The notes under the pieces were generated by a model. The model was not told the origin of the DNA and searched no databases. It worked only from the letters and a program-made list of their open reading frames with translations. The translations under genes were made by a program, and so were the position numbers. DNA of 64,000 nt from JAMQPK01 sp035937795 (GTDB taxonomy: Bacteria; Acidobacteriota; Vicinamibacteria; Vicinamibacterales; JAMQPK01), in contig DASZHO010000121.1 in assembly GCA_035937795.1 (NCBI GenBank), positions 30,723 to 94,722 of the forward strand, read 5' to 3'. Position 1 is the stretch's first letter. Every line of letters starts with the position of its first letter. Positions 52,201 through 59,975 of the stretch are shown piece by piece.

Positions 52201-53543
52201 GAAGCGGCCTCGCGCGGAAGTTCGGAATGCCCGACAGCGTGATTGAAGATGCGCTGCTGCACGTCGAAGCCGAGGGGCAGATCCTGCGCGGACGGTTCAC
52301 TGCCGGCGCCGCCGCGCCGGGGTCGGAGATCGAATGGTGCAACCGCCGCGTGCTCGCGCGTATCCATCGCCTCACGCTCGGCCGTCTGCGCCGCGAGATC
52401 GAGCCGGTGACGGCGCGCGACTTCATGCGGTTCCTCTATCAGTGGCAGCACTTGAAGAACGGATCGCAGCTGCACGGCATGGATGGCGCGCTGCACATCA
52501 TCAAGCAGCTGCAGGGGTACGAGATTTCGGCCGCCGCGTGGGAAACCGACGTGCTGCGCCGCAGGGTCGGGAAGTACTTGCCCGATCTCGTCGACCAGTT
52601 GTGCATTTCCGGCGAAGTCGTGTGGGGGCGCTTGTCCCCGCATCCCGCGTTCGACGATCAGGAGCGCGGGCGTTCCGGCCCTCCCCGGCGCGTGCGTCCT
52701 ACCCGCTCGGCGCCTATCGCGCTGTTCCTTCGGGACGATGCGGCATGGTTGCTGGAGGCGGCTGCGAACAGGACCGCGGCGAATGGGCAGCCTTCGGCCC
52801 AGGGGCAAGGTCTGTCGGATGCGGCGCGGCAGGTTCTTGATTCGCTGACAAGGCGAGGTGCGTCGTTTCTCGCCGATTTGGTGCGCGACACGCGTCAGTT
52901 GACGAGCGTCGTCGAAGATGCCCTGTGGGAACTGGCGGCAGCCGGTCTGGTGACCGCCGATGGATTCGAGAATCTGCGCGCGCTGATCGATCCGAAACGG
53001 CGCCTGGCAACCGCCCGGCACCACTCGCGCCGCGCGCGATTCGTGCCCGGCCGCTGGGCGCTGCTGTCGGAAAAGGGATCGGGTGAACGGGCTCCCGGAC
53101 CGCTTTCCGAGGGGCTCAAGACAGAGACGCTGGCGGCGATTGCGCGGCAAGTGCTGCTTCGATGGGGGGTTGTCTTCCGCGACCTCCTGGCTCGTGAGTC
53201 GATCACGCCGCCGTGGCGCGATCTGCTGGTGACGCTCCGCCGAATGGAGGCGCAGGGCGAGGTTCGCGGAGGACGGTTTGTGTCGGGCTTCGTGGGCGAA
53301 CAGTTCGCCCGTCCTGAAGCGGTGGAGCTGCTGCGCGAGATTCGCCGCAGTCAGAGCGCCGGCGAGGTGCCGAACGTGTCGGCAGCCGATCCGCTGAATC
53401 TGGCCGGCATCGTCACGCCGGGCCCGCGCGTCAGCCCGCTCTCGGGCGTCATCGTGCCGCTCTGGCACGACGCCGAACCGGAGATGTACCGGGAAGAGGC
53501 GCCGCTTCACGATAAAATGAGATCGGGAGCCGTTTTCGGCTGA
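49251..53543 (+). CDS. lhr: Large DEAD/DEAH helicase of the Lhr family
   Basis: The protein has 1430 aa (E. coli Lhr 1538). Motif I is SAPTGSGKTLAAF (about residue 40), motif II VDEIHAMADDKRG, motif III GLSATVRPIET; helicase domain 2 includes FVNTRRLAERVAHHLGDR and QRIGRSGHQ. The winged-helix and Lhr-core parts follow to about residue 850 (WGLALRKRFCRSFNFELQAA). The C-terminal 500 residues match the longer Lhr C-terminal extension with repeated winged helices. These act in DNA repair (RNA:DNA and uracil-linked). TTG start overlaps pepF. Confidence 0.93.
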   Translation: MTSLHPIVGDWFAARFGSATEPQERAWPAIRSGEHVLISAPTGSGKTLAAFLICLDDLARAGLNGGLPDTTQVLYVSPLKALSNDIHKNLDVPLSGIAALAAGRGLLLPPIRTAVRTGDTPSSERQKMLRYPPHILVTTPESLFILLTAEKSRAALRHVRTVIVDEIHAMADDKRGAHLALSLARLDDLVQKAGGRAPQRIGLSATVRPIETVARFLAPDDAAGVTVIDHGHRRAMDLAVEVPNDELGPVASNEMWQEIYDRLTVLINGHKTTLVFVNTRRLAERVAHHLGDRLGEDAVLAHHGSLSRKLRLTAEERLKEGKLKAVVATASLELGIDIGTVDLVCQVGSPRSIAVALQRIGRSGHQVEHTTRPKGRIFATTRDELVECAALVRSISTGELDRLQVPIAPLDVLAQQTVAMAASEDWREADLFTLVRRTYCYRELTRKDFDAVIDMLSEGISTKRGRSGAYLHRDRVHGVVRGRRGARLAAITSGGAIPDNAQYLVMAEPDETVVGTLDEDFAVESLAGDVFLLGTNSWRIRRVEAGRVRVEDAHGAAPTIPFWRGEAPGRTAELSAAVSQVREKILNAAESEASEHFLIAECGLDKRGAEQAVQYVRAGAAALGALPSDDTVVAERFFDEGGGMQLVLHSPAGARINRAWGLALRKRFCRSFNFELQAAATDNGIVISLSDQHSFPLELVFKFLTRETVEEVLTQAMLPAPMFEVRWRWDTSRALAVLRFAGGRKVPPPIQRMRADDLLAAVFPDQAACQENIVGDIRIPDHPLVNETIKDCLHEAMDLDGLKRLLDQIASGRMKTVAIDTPEPSPFSHEILNANPYAYLDDAPLEERRARAVQMRRTIGPDAGGVAALDPAAIAEVAAESWPAVRDPEELHDALLTLMVVPPLRDWDEFFLPLRGGGRATVLSAGGASFWVAAERLKSARLLYPAAVIAPDIQDFDRTSSTTRDEAMAELLRGWMESTGPQTRSGLARKFGMPDSVIEDALLHVEAEGQILRGRFTAGAAAPGSEIEWCNRRVLARIHRLTLGRLRREIEPVTARDFMRFLYQWQHLKNGSQLHGMDGALHIIKQLQGYEISAAAWETDVLRRRVGKYLPDLVDQLCISGEVVWGRLSPHPAFDDQERGRSGPPRRVRPTRSAPIALFLRDDAAWLLEAAANRTAANGQPSAQGQGLSDAARQVLDSLTRRGASFLADLVRDTRQLTSVVEDALWELAAAGLVTADGFENLRALIDPKRRLATARHHSRRARFVPGRWALLSEKGSGERAPGPLSEGLKTETLAAIARQVLLRWGVVFRDLLARESITPPWRDLLVTLRRMEAQGEVRGGRFVSGFVGEQFARPEAVELLREIRRSQSAGEVPNVSAADPLNLAGIVTPGPRVSPLSGVIVPLWHDAEPEMYREEAPLHDKMRSGAVFG

Positions 53544-53563
53544 GAGCCGGGAAACGACTCCCG
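53524..53563 (+). terminator. Imperfect inverted repeat spanning the lhr stop
   Basis: CGGGAGCCGTTTTCGGCT (53524-53541) faces AGCCGGGAAACGACTCCCG (53545-53563), giving a long but imperfect stem just before ispG. It contains the lhr TGA. There is no T run, so it may be an mRNA-stabilising or attenuator hairpin rather than a terminator. Confidence 0.4.
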
Positions 53564-53574
53564 CTCTCGTTTCA

Positions 53575-54825
53575 ATGGCCACAATCAAGCTGCATAGGAC
53601 AGTCGGGGTGAAGGTGGGCGCCGTCCAGATTGGCGGGGGGGCGCCGGTTGCCGTCCAGTCGATGACCAACACCGATACGCCCGACGTGGAGGCCACGGCA
53701 CAACAGTGCATCGAGCTGGTTCAGGCCGGGTCGGAGCTCGTCCGCATCACCGTCAATCTGCCCGAGGCGGCCGCCGCCGTGCCCGCGATCAAGCGGCGGA
53801 TGCTGGACGCGGGGGTGACCGCGCCGCTCATCGGCGATTTTCACTACAACGGCCACATCCTGCTGACGAAATACCCGGACTGCGCCCGCGCGCTCGACAA
53901 ATACCGCATCAATCCAGGCAACGTCGGCACGGGCCGCCGGCGCGACGAGCAGTTTTCCACGATCTGCAAGGTCGCGGCGGACAACGGCAAACCGGTGCGC
54001 ATCGGCGTGAACGGAGGCTCGCTGAATCAAGAGCTCGTCATGGAGAAGATGCAGGAGAACACCGACCGCAACCTGGGCAGATCGTCGGAAGACATCATCA
54101 ACGAGTGCCTCATTCTGTCGGCGCTCGATTCGACCGACCTGGCGATCGAGTCGGGCCTGCGCAAAGATCAGATCATCATCTCGTGCAAGGTTTCGCGCCC
54201 GTTGCATCTGATTGCGGTGTACCGGGAGCTCTCCAAGAAAACCGATCAGCCGCTGCACCTCGGGCTGACCGAAGCCGGCATGGGCATCAAAGGGCTCGTC
54301 TGGTCGGCGTCGGCGATGGGCACGCTCCTGAACGAAGGGATCGGCGACACGGTTCGCGTCTCGCTGACGCCGCGGCCCGGCGGAGATCGACGCGAGGAGG
54401 TGTACGCCGCGTGCGAGCTGCTCCAGGCGCTCGGCCTGCGGACGTTTTCTCCGAGCGTCACCGCGTGCCCCGGCTGCGGCCGCACAACGAGCACGACGTT
54501 CCAGGAGCTCGCCGAGCGCATTCAGGACTACATCCGGGAGATGATGCCCGCCTGGAAGGAACGCTACGAAGGCGTCGAGGAGATGACGCTGGCGGTGATG
54601 GGCTGCGTGGTGAATGGGCCGGGCGAGTCAAAGGCCGCGAACATCGGCATCAGCCTGCCTGGCACCGGTGAGGAGCCGAGCTGCCCGATTTTCATCGATG
54701 GGAAGCGCGCGATGACGCTGCACGGAACGCACGAAGAGCTTGCCAGGGAGTTTCAGCGCATCGTGGACGAATACGTGGAGGGGAGGTACGGGCGGCGGAG
54801 GGAGAAGGTGGAGGTTGAAGGTTGA
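53575..54825 (+). CDS. ispG: 4-hydroxy-3-methylbut-2-en-1-yl diphosphate synthase (IspG/GcpE)
   Basis: The protein has 416 aa. It converts methylerythritol cyclodiphosphate to HMBPP in the MEP isoprenoid pathway, using a 4Fe-4S cluster. Signatures are VAVQSMTNTDTPDVEATAQQ, FHYNGHILLTK, INPGNVG and the cluster Cys in ACPGCGRTTSTTFQELA and GCVVNGPGES. The flavodoxin/ferredoxin partner may be elsewhere. The stop is followed by AAAGT-type repeats. Confidence 0.96.
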   Translation: MATIKLHRTVGVKVGAVQIGGGAPVAVQSMTNTDTPDVEATAQQCIELVQAGSELVRITVNLPEAAAAVPAIKRRMLDAGVTAPLIGDFHYNGHILLTKYPDCARALDKYRINPGNVGTGRRRDEQFSTICKVAADNGKPVRIGVNGGSLNQELVMEKMQENTDRNLGRSSEDIINECLILSALDSTDLAIESGLRKDQIIISCKVSRPLHLIAVYRELSKKTDQPLHLGLTEAGMGIKGLVWSASAMGTLLNEGIGDTVRVSLTPRPGGDRREEVYAACELLQALGLRTFSPSVTACPGCGRTTSTTFQELAERIQDYIREMMPAWKERYEGVEEMTLAVMGCVVNGPGESKAANIGISLPGTGEEPSCPIFIDGKRAMTLHGTHEELAREFQRIVDEYVEGRYGRRREKVEVEG

Positions 54826-54889
54826 AAGTTGAAAGTGGAAGGTGGAAAGTTACTTTCTACTTTTAACTTTCTACCTTTTACTTTTCACT
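54826..54889. repeat. AAAGT-type heptad repeats facing each other between ispG and apaG
   Basis: The plus strand after ispG reads GTTGAAAGTTGAAAGTGGAA then GGTGGAAAGT. The minus strand after apaG reads AAAGTGAAAAGTAAAAGGTA then GAAAGTTAAAAGTAGAAAGT, which contains the 14-mer AAAAGTAGAAAGT of the array at 12543. The arms pair into a long hairpin, so it may work as a bidirectional terminator. Confidence 0.8.
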
Positions 54890-55279
54890 TTAGTGCACCG
54901 TGGTGTAGGGTTCGGTGAGCGTGAACATCGGAATCTCGATCTCGAAGCTCTCCTTCTTGTCGTTCACCATTTGATAGGTTCCGCGCATCGAGCCGAACGG
55001 CGTCTTCAACTCGCAACCAGAGGTGTACTCGAAGCTTTCGCCCGGCTCGAGCACCGGCTGCTTCCCCACGACGCCGAGGCCGCGCACTTCCTCGACCTGC
55101 CCCATCGCGTCGGTGATAATCCAGTGGCGGCTGATCAGCTGCACCGCGCGGCGCCCCTCGTTCGTCAGGCGGACGGTGTAGAGAAAAAACCATTGGTTCT
55201 GCTTCGGGTTCGACCGGCTCGGCGCGTACTCGGTTTCGACCCGCACGCGGATGTGGTTGGTGACGGCCTCTGGAGGCAT
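54890..55279 (-). CDS. apaG: ApaG-domain protein
   Basis: The protein has 129 aa, the standard size, with an immunoglobulin-like ApaG fold: VRVETEYAPSRSNPKQNQW, FLYTVRLTNEG, SRHWIITDAMGQVEEVRGLG, GVVGKQPVLEPGESFEYTSG and MRGTYQMVNDKKESFEIEIP. ApaG binds pyrophosphates/nucleotides weakly; its cellular role is unclear. ATG 55279 with TAGAAT nine bases upstream on the minus strand. It diverges from the ferredoxin-like gene with only 14 bases between starts. Confidence 0.94.
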   Translation of the reverse strand: MPPEAVTNHIRVRVETEYAPSRSNPKQNQWFFLYTVRLTNEGRRAVQLISRHWIITDAMGQVEEVRGLGVVGKQPVLEPGESFEYTSGCELKTPFGSMRGTYQMVNDKKESFEIEIPMFTLTEPYTTVH

Positions 55280-55293
55280 CGACAAATAATTCT

Positions 55294-55683
55294 ATGTCAG
55301 ACGACGAACTTCTGAGGCAGCGGCACACAGCCGGCACCATCGGCGTGACCGCCGCGCGCCGCCACATTTTTCTCTGCTGCGATCAGACCACCCCGAAATG
55401 CTGCGATCGCGACCGGTCGCTGGCGGCCTGGGAATACCTGAAGCGCCGGTTGAAGGAGCTCGGTCTGTCGGACGCCGGCGGTATTCTTCGGACCAAGGCC
55501 AATTGCCTGCGGATTTGTGAGGGCGGGCCCATCGCCGTGGTCTATCCCGAAGGTGCCTGGTACCGGGGTTGTGATCCGCCCGTGCTCGAGAAGATTATTC
55601 AGGAGCATCTCATTGGAGGCACGCCGGTGGACCTGCACCTGATCCTGCAAAGGCCCCTGGAGACGCCAACCGCGGGCGATTGA
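55294..55683 (+). CDS. Thioredoxin-like 2Fe-2S ferredoxin
   Basis: The protein has 129 aa. Cys are placed HIFLCCDQTTPKCCDRD, then TKANCLRICEGGPIAVVYP, the C-(x)n-C...C-x3-C layout of thioredoxin-fold [2Fe-2S] ferredoxins. It lies in the cytoplasm (no signal peptide). Its redox partner is unknown. Possibly used for Fe-S or cobalamin-linked electron transfer. Confidence 0.82.
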   Translation: MSDDELLRQRHTAGTIGVTAARRHIFLCCDQTTPKCCDRDRSLAAWEYLKRRLKELGLSDAGGILRTKANCLRICEGGPIAVVYPEGAWYRGCDPPVLEKIIQEHLIGGTPVDLHLILQRPLETPTAGD

Positions 55684-55706
55684 GTGACCGGCGAATCGGC
55701 TGCCGC

Positions 55707-55997
55707 TCAAAGCGCGTCGAGACCGTCCTTGCCGATCACCGGCACCCAGCCAAGCAGCTCGTACTGAGCGACCGCGTTCTGAACGAAGGGGTCGTTGTCG
55801 CGCACGGCGTCGAGCGCCCTGTCATCCTCCCCGGCGATTCGCAGCAGCAGAATGCCTCCGAACCGCGGACTGCATGGGCCGGAGGCGAGCAACACCCCCT
55901 TCTCTTTCAGCCCTCGCAGATAGGCGCGATGTGCGTCCTGGTGAACGAGCACCTCTTCGAGCGGACGACGATAACGGATGATGGCGACGGCGTACAT
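55707..55997 (-). CDS. YciI family protein
   Basis: The protein has 96 aa. It begins MYAVAIIRYRRPLEEVLVHQ and carries DAHRAYLRGLKEKGVLLASG then a short FGGILLLRIAGED strand, with a conserved His and Asp, as in YCII domains (ferredoxin-like). Proteins of this type are linked to muconolactone or dehalogenase-like chemistry but mostly unknown. It faces the ferredoxin gene tail to tail. Confidence 0.85.
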   Translation of the reverse strand: MYAVAIIRYRRPLEEVLVHQDAHRAYLRGLKEKGVLLASGPCSPRFGGILLLRIAGEDDRALDAVRDNDPFVQNAVAQYELLGWVPVIGKDGLDAL

Positions 55998-56063
55998 TTT
56001 CCCTCCCGGCGGCGCGGAGCGGCGGCGCGTGACGGCTCCCCTCGCCGCCTCGTTCCGGTCCGC

Positions 56064-57215
56064 TCAGTGTATGGGCGCTGCATGCGCGAACGCGAGGCCG
56101 AGACCGTACGTCACGGCCGCTTCGATGATCCCCACGGCCGTCATTTCGAGCCCGCTTGCCCACCACGGCCTCGTGGTAATCAACGCCTTCGACGCCCCGA
56201 CCGCGAAATGCGCGGCGGTGCTGATGATGAACGAGGCGATGACGGCCGGCATGCCCACCGTGAAAAAAAACGGGATGATGGGAATGAACCCGCCGACGGC
56301 GGTCGAGATGCCGGCGGAAAACGTCGACTTGATCGGATTGGGAAATGTTTCCTCCGAGAGTCCGAGCTCCTCGTGCACGAGCGCGCGCAGAAACTGCTTC
56401 GGCTCCTTTTGCAGCCGCTCGGTCATCGACGCCGCTTCTTCCGGCGACAGCCCTTTGAGCTGATAGAACAGCTCCAGCTCGAGCCGCTCCTCCTGCGGAT
56501 CTTCCTGAATCTCGGCGCGCTCGCGCGACACTTCGGATTCGTACACTTCGCGCTCGGATTTCGACGCGAGGTACGCGCCGGCGCCCATCGATAGCGCGCT
56601 CGCGAGCGTGCCGGCCAGACCCGCGGCCAGCACCACCTCGCTCCCTCCGGTATAGCCCGCCATCCCCGACACGATACCGAAGACCGCGCCGAGGCCGTCG
56701 TTCACGCCGTAAATGGCGTCGCCAATCCAGCCGGTCCCGCGAACGTGCCACCGCTCGCGCTGGAGAATCGAGTCCAGCACGTTGCGCGGCGCGGGCGCCG
56801 GCCCTGCCAGCATCCGCAGCGTGGTCGCGTGATCGCGCTCTTCATCCATCGCCGCTTGTGCGATCTGGCGGTCGACTGGATCTTTCAACCGTCCCATCAG
56901 AATCAGGTAGTCCTGTTCAAGGCGGGATTCTTCCTGCTCGAGCCTGTGCAGGACGACGCTTTGATCTTTGAATTTCTCGATCCATCGCAGAGAGTGGCGC
57001 ACCGTCGACGGATCTGGAGCGGCACCGGTCATTTTCTGAATGCGCTCGGACCAGCTGGCCGCGTGGCGGTCCTCGCATTCGGCAAGGCGCAGCAGGATGT
57101 CGCGGCGCGGGCGATCCTTCTCGCGCTCGGCCAGGATGCGATACGTGCCGGCGGCTTCCATTTCGCGCCGCCACATCTCGCGCACCGTCGACAGGTGATC
57201 CGTTTCCGACGCCAT
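56064..57215 (-). CDS. mbfA: Membrane-bound ferritin with VIT1-type transporter domain (MbfA)
   Basis: The protein has 383 aa. Residues 1-145 form a ferritin-like (rubrerythrin-type) four-helix bundle with di-iron ligands in REMEAAGTYRILAEREK, AECEDRHAASW, LEQEESRLEQ and MDEERDHATTLRML. Residues 165-383 form the VIT1/CCC1 membrane domain (GDAIYGVNDGLGAVFGIVSG, LASALSMGAGAYLASKSERE). Such MbfA proteins export iron and protect from iron and peroxide stress. The start overlaps the ZIP gene stop by one base, so it is coupled to it. Confidence 0.92.
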   Translation of the reverse strand: MASETDHLSTVREMWRREMEAAGTYRILAEREKDRPRRDILLRLAECEDRHAASWSERIQKMTGAAPDPSTVRHSLRWIEKFKDQSVVLHRLEQEESRLEQDYLILMGRLKDPVDRQIAQAAMDEERDHATTLRMLAGPAPAPRNVLDSILQRERWHVRGTGWIGDAIYGVNDGLGAVFGIVSGMAGYTGGSEVVLAAGLAGTLASALSMGAGAYLASKSEREVYESEVSRERAEIQEDPQEERLELELFYQLKGLSPEEAASMTERLQKEPKQFLRALVHEELGLSEETFPNPIKSTFSAGISTAVGGFIPIIPFFFTVGMPAVIASFIISTAAHFAVGASKALITTRPWWASGLEMTAVGIIEAAVTYGLGLAFAHAAPIH

Positions 57216-57967
57216 CAGCCTCCTCCGACGAGCGAGCTCATCACGACCACGGTCCCGATGCCGGCCACCGCGAGCACGAGCTGCTTGAACGTCCGCGCGT
57301 CGACGCGGCCGCGGTGCAGATCGGGAATCAGGTCCGACATGGCGATGTAGAGAAAGCTCGCCGCCGACACGGACAGGATGTACTGGTTGATCGACGGGAG
57401 CCAGTCGAGTGCCACCACCGCAAGCAGCGCGCCGAGGATGGCGGCCAGCCCCGATCCCATATTGAAGAGCAGCGCCCGCCGCCGTGAATAGCCGCCATTG
57501 AGAAGAATCGCAAAATTTCCAAGCTCCTGCGGAATTTCATGCGCGGCCACCGCCAGCGCGGTCGTCACCCCGAGCGCAACCGAGGTCAGCACGGCGGTGC
57601 CGATCACGACGCCGTCGAGAAAGTTGTGAAACGTCTCTCCCACGATCACGAGCGGACCCGAGATGCCGTGCGCCTCGCAGTCGTGGGTGTGGCAATGGCG
57701 CCACAAGACAAGCTTTTCCAGCAGGAAGAACAGCATGATGCCCGCCAGCAGCGAGCCGAGCACCGTCCGCGCCGGCAGGTGGGCCAGCGCTTCGGGCAGC
57801 AGATCGAGCAGCGCGACGCCGAGCAGCGTGCCGACGGCGTAGCTCACGAGCCACGGCACGAGCCGGTCGCGAAGACGATCGCTGAAGATGAGAAGGGCCG
57901 AGGCCACCAGGACGCCGCCAAGGCTGCCCAGGACGGTCAGCGCGACGGCCCACGCGAGAGGACGCAC
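57215..57967 (-). CDS. ZIP-family divalent metal transporter
   Basis: The protein has 250 aa with eight hydrophobic segments. TM4-5 metal residues are ETFHNFLDGVVIGTAVL (HNxxD) and VAAHEIPQELGNFAILL (HExxxE). The cytoplasmic loop is His/Cys-rich (WRHCHTHDCEAHG). It would take up zinc or iron. It starts with GTG, and the stop/start overlap with MbfA makes an import/export pair in one operon. Confidence 0.92.
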   Translation of the reverse strand: MRPLAWAVALTVLGSLGGVLVASALLIFSDRLRDRLVPWLVSYAVGTLLGVALLDLLPEALAHLPARTVLGSLLAGIMLFFLLEKLVLWRHCHTHDCEAHGISGPLVIVGETFHNFLDGVVIGTAVLTSVALGVTTALAVAAHEIPQELGNFAILLNGGYSRRRALLFNMGSGLAAILGALLAVVALDWLPSINQYILSVSAASFLYIAMSDLIPDLHRGRVDARTFKQLVLAVAGIGTVVVMSSLVGGG

Positions 57968-57985
57968 CGGCCGATGATAACAGAA

Positions 57986-58005
57986 GGTCCGGCTGACGCC
58001 GGACC
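57986..58005 (-). terminator. Perfect 8-bp hairpin between VWFA and ZIP genes
   Basis: GGTCCGGC and GCCGGACC flank a 4-base loop. On the minus strand it lies after the VWFA stop and before the ZIP GTG. The T content after it is low, so it is a weak terminator candidate. A second palindrome (GCGCGAA/TTCGCGC) is at 58012-58026. Confidence 0.4.
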
Positions 58006-58036
58006 CTGCCTGCGCGAAGTTCGCGCTGTCGTTCGA

Positions 58037-59125
58037 CTACGGCGTGGCGACGTAGCCGTGTCTGGCTCTGATTTTGAGCGACGGATCTTTCACCTCGAGC
58101 CGGATCGTGTGGTAGAGCCCGTCTTTCTTTTCGGTCGATGAGTACCCGATGTAGTACTGGCGGCTCAGCTCATCGGCGATGTTGGCCGTCGCGGGATCGA
58201 GATCCTTGCCGGTGCGGACGATTTCAGTGCGGCCGCCGCTGTCGTCGGTGATCTGGCGCAGCGCGTCGACGTTCACGCGTTCGTCGCCGCCGCCCATCAT
58301 GCCGCCGCGCCGCTGGCCCGGAAACGGCGGGAACTGGTATCCCTGAAACGGCAGCCGGATGCCGCCGCGCCGCCGGCCGGGAATGGGAAGCGGAAACGGA
58401 ATCGGTTGCGGTCCGCGCGGCGCCGGGGATCCCCAGCCCGACGTTTCGGCGTATCCATCAATGCCGATGGCATATACCAGCACTTCCGTCTGGCGAATCA
58501 ATTGTTTGAGCGCCGCCAGCGTCGTGTCGCTGTTGGTGTCGTTCCCGTCCGAGATCAACACCACCGCCTTTTTGCGATTCTGCCCGGTCTGGGCCATCGG
58601 CACCGCTTCCGCAAGCGTGTCGTACATGGCCGTAGCGCCGCCGGCGTTCATACGATGAACCGCGCGGCTCAATTTCTGGCGGTCGGTCGTCCAGTCCTGC
58701 AGCAGCTCGGGATACGTGGCCAGGCGATAGATGAAAATCTCATCCGTCGGGTCGAGCAGCGAGCCGAGAAAGCGGTCGATGGCCGACAACGCGTTCGTCA
58801 GCTTTTCGCCGGCCATGCTGCCGCTGGTATCGAGCACGATGCCGAGGCTGACCGGCACCCGTTCGTTGCTGAAATGGCTGATCTCCTGGCGCACGTTGTT
58901 TTCGTAGAGCGCGAAATCTTCCTGCCGCAGCCCCGGCACGAAGCGGCCTGTCTTGTCGATCACGGTCGCGGTGACGTTGATCAGCTCAACGCCGCTCTTG
59001 AACTTGAACGCGTCGTCTTTTTTCTGAGTGTCCTGCCTCTGGCCCGCGAGGTTGGAGCCGCCGGCAATCAGAATCGCCGCGGCAATCAGGGCAGCGGCGC
59101 CGGTCGTCTGTTTTGTCCTGTTCAT
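58037..59125 (-). CDS. Exported VWFA-related Acidobacterial-domain protein
   Basis: The protein has 362 aa with a leader (NRTKQTTGAAALIAAAILIA). The VWA domain spans about residues 70-350. The start FKSGVELINVTATVIDKTGR with GLRQEDFALYENN is the usual entry of the acidobacterial VWFA-related family, and the MIDAS site DTSGSMAGEK binds divalent metal. A Gly/Arg-rich insertion (PRGPQPIPFPLPIPGRRRGG and following) sits after the VYAIGID strand. It is probably a periplasmic or surface adhesion or scaffold protein. Its stop overlaps the ATG of no gene, but its own ATG overlaps the stop of the 59122-59961 gene. Confidence 0.9.
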   Translation of the reverse strand: MNRTKQTTGAAALIAAAILIAGGSNLAGQRQDTQKKDDAFKFKSGVELINVTATVIDKTGRFVPGLRQEDFALYENNVRQEISHFSNERVPVSLGIVLDTSGSMAGEKLTNALSAIDRFLGSLLDPTDEIFIYRLATYPELLQDWTTDRQKLSRAVHRMNAGGATAMYDTLAEAVPMAQTGQNRKKAVVLISDGNDTNSDTTLAALKQLIRQTEVLVYAIGIDGYAETSGWGSPAPRGPQPIPFPLPIPGRRRGGIRLPFQGYQFPPFPGQRRGGMMGGGDERVNVDALRQITDDSGGRTEIVRTGKDLDPATANIADELSRQYYIGYSSTEKKDGLYHTIRLEVKDPSLKIRARHGYVATP

Positions 59126-59961
59126 AATGCACTCGCCAGTTTCGTGTCGCTTCGGCGATCGACGTGCGGAACGACGTCGGTGCCGGCGCGGAAACTTACT
59201 CTGTATCGGGCGACCGAGCCCGGATCGGGGACGGTGACCTTGAACGGCGCTTCTTCTCCGGGACCAAGCGCGCGGTAGTCGAGCGGCACGTCCTTTGAGG
59301 AAATCAGCCCGCCGTGCGCGTCGATGAGCGACACCACCGCGGTGAGCCCTTGCAGCTTGGGACCGCCCGACGGATTGCGCACCGTGCCGCTGATCGTGAG
59401 CGTGTTGTCGTCGCGCGAGTGGCCCAGCGATACGAGCTCGAGCGGCGCGTGCGCCGCTGCGGCGGCCGATGCGCGGTCCCTGCCGTGCCCCGAGGTCGTG
59501 AACACCACAACGGCGCCTCCGAGTGCGACGAGCATCGCGGCTGCGGCGACAAAGGCAAAGCGTCCGGACGCGGGCGCTTCGCGCTGCGCGGTCCCGAAGA
59601 AGCTCTCGCCGGTCGACGCGTCGCGATCGTCGAGGGGCAACTCGCCAACCTCGATCGCCGAGAGCGAGGCTCCGAACATCGATCGACCGGTGGAGAGAGC
59701 CGGCGCGCGCTCGATCTGGGGTTTTGGACGCTGGGCGGGCGGCGAAGGCCGCTCGACGATCAACGAAGGCCGATTGACGATGGCCCGCGGCTGCGGTACG
59801 AGCGGGACATCGTCCATCGGCGCGATGGCCGCCGCGGCCAGGGCCGCCACGCGCGCGTCCGAGCGTTGCTGGTCGAGATATTTCATGCGCCGCAGGGCCA
59901 GGATCGACACCAGCGCGGCGGCGAGAGAAAGAATCGTCACGACGAGCAGTGCGGTATCCAC
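59122..59961 (-). CDS. Two-helix membrane protein with FxLYD-like C-terminal domain
   Basis: The protein has 279 aa. It begins with a membrane helix (ALLVVTILSLAAALVSILAL), has a disordered cytoplasmic part, and a second helix (FAFVAAAAMLVALGGAVVVF, near residue 150). The C-terminal domain (TISGTVRNPSGGPKLQGLTA, VVSLIDAHGGLISSKDVPLD, GEEAPFKVTVPDPGSVARYR) matches FxLYD-type immunoglobulin-like domains. Coupled to the VWFA gene downstream (ATGA overlap), so it is likely an assembly partner. Confidence 0.75.
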   Translation of the reverse strand: MDTALLVVTILSLAAALVSILALRRMKYLDQQRSDARVAALAAAAIAPMDDVPLVPQPRAIVNRPSLIVERPSPPAQRPKPQIERAPALSTGRSMFGASLSAIEVGELPLDDRDASTGESFFGTAQREAPASGRFAFVAAAAMLVALGGAVVVFTTSGHGRDRASAAAAAHAPLELVSLGHSRDDNTLTISGTVRNPSGGPKLQGLTAVVSLIDAHGGLISSKDVPLDYRALGPGEEAPFKVTVPDPGSVARYRVSFRAGTDVVPHVDRRSDTKLASAL

Positions 59962-59975
59962 GGGATTTCTCCTGC

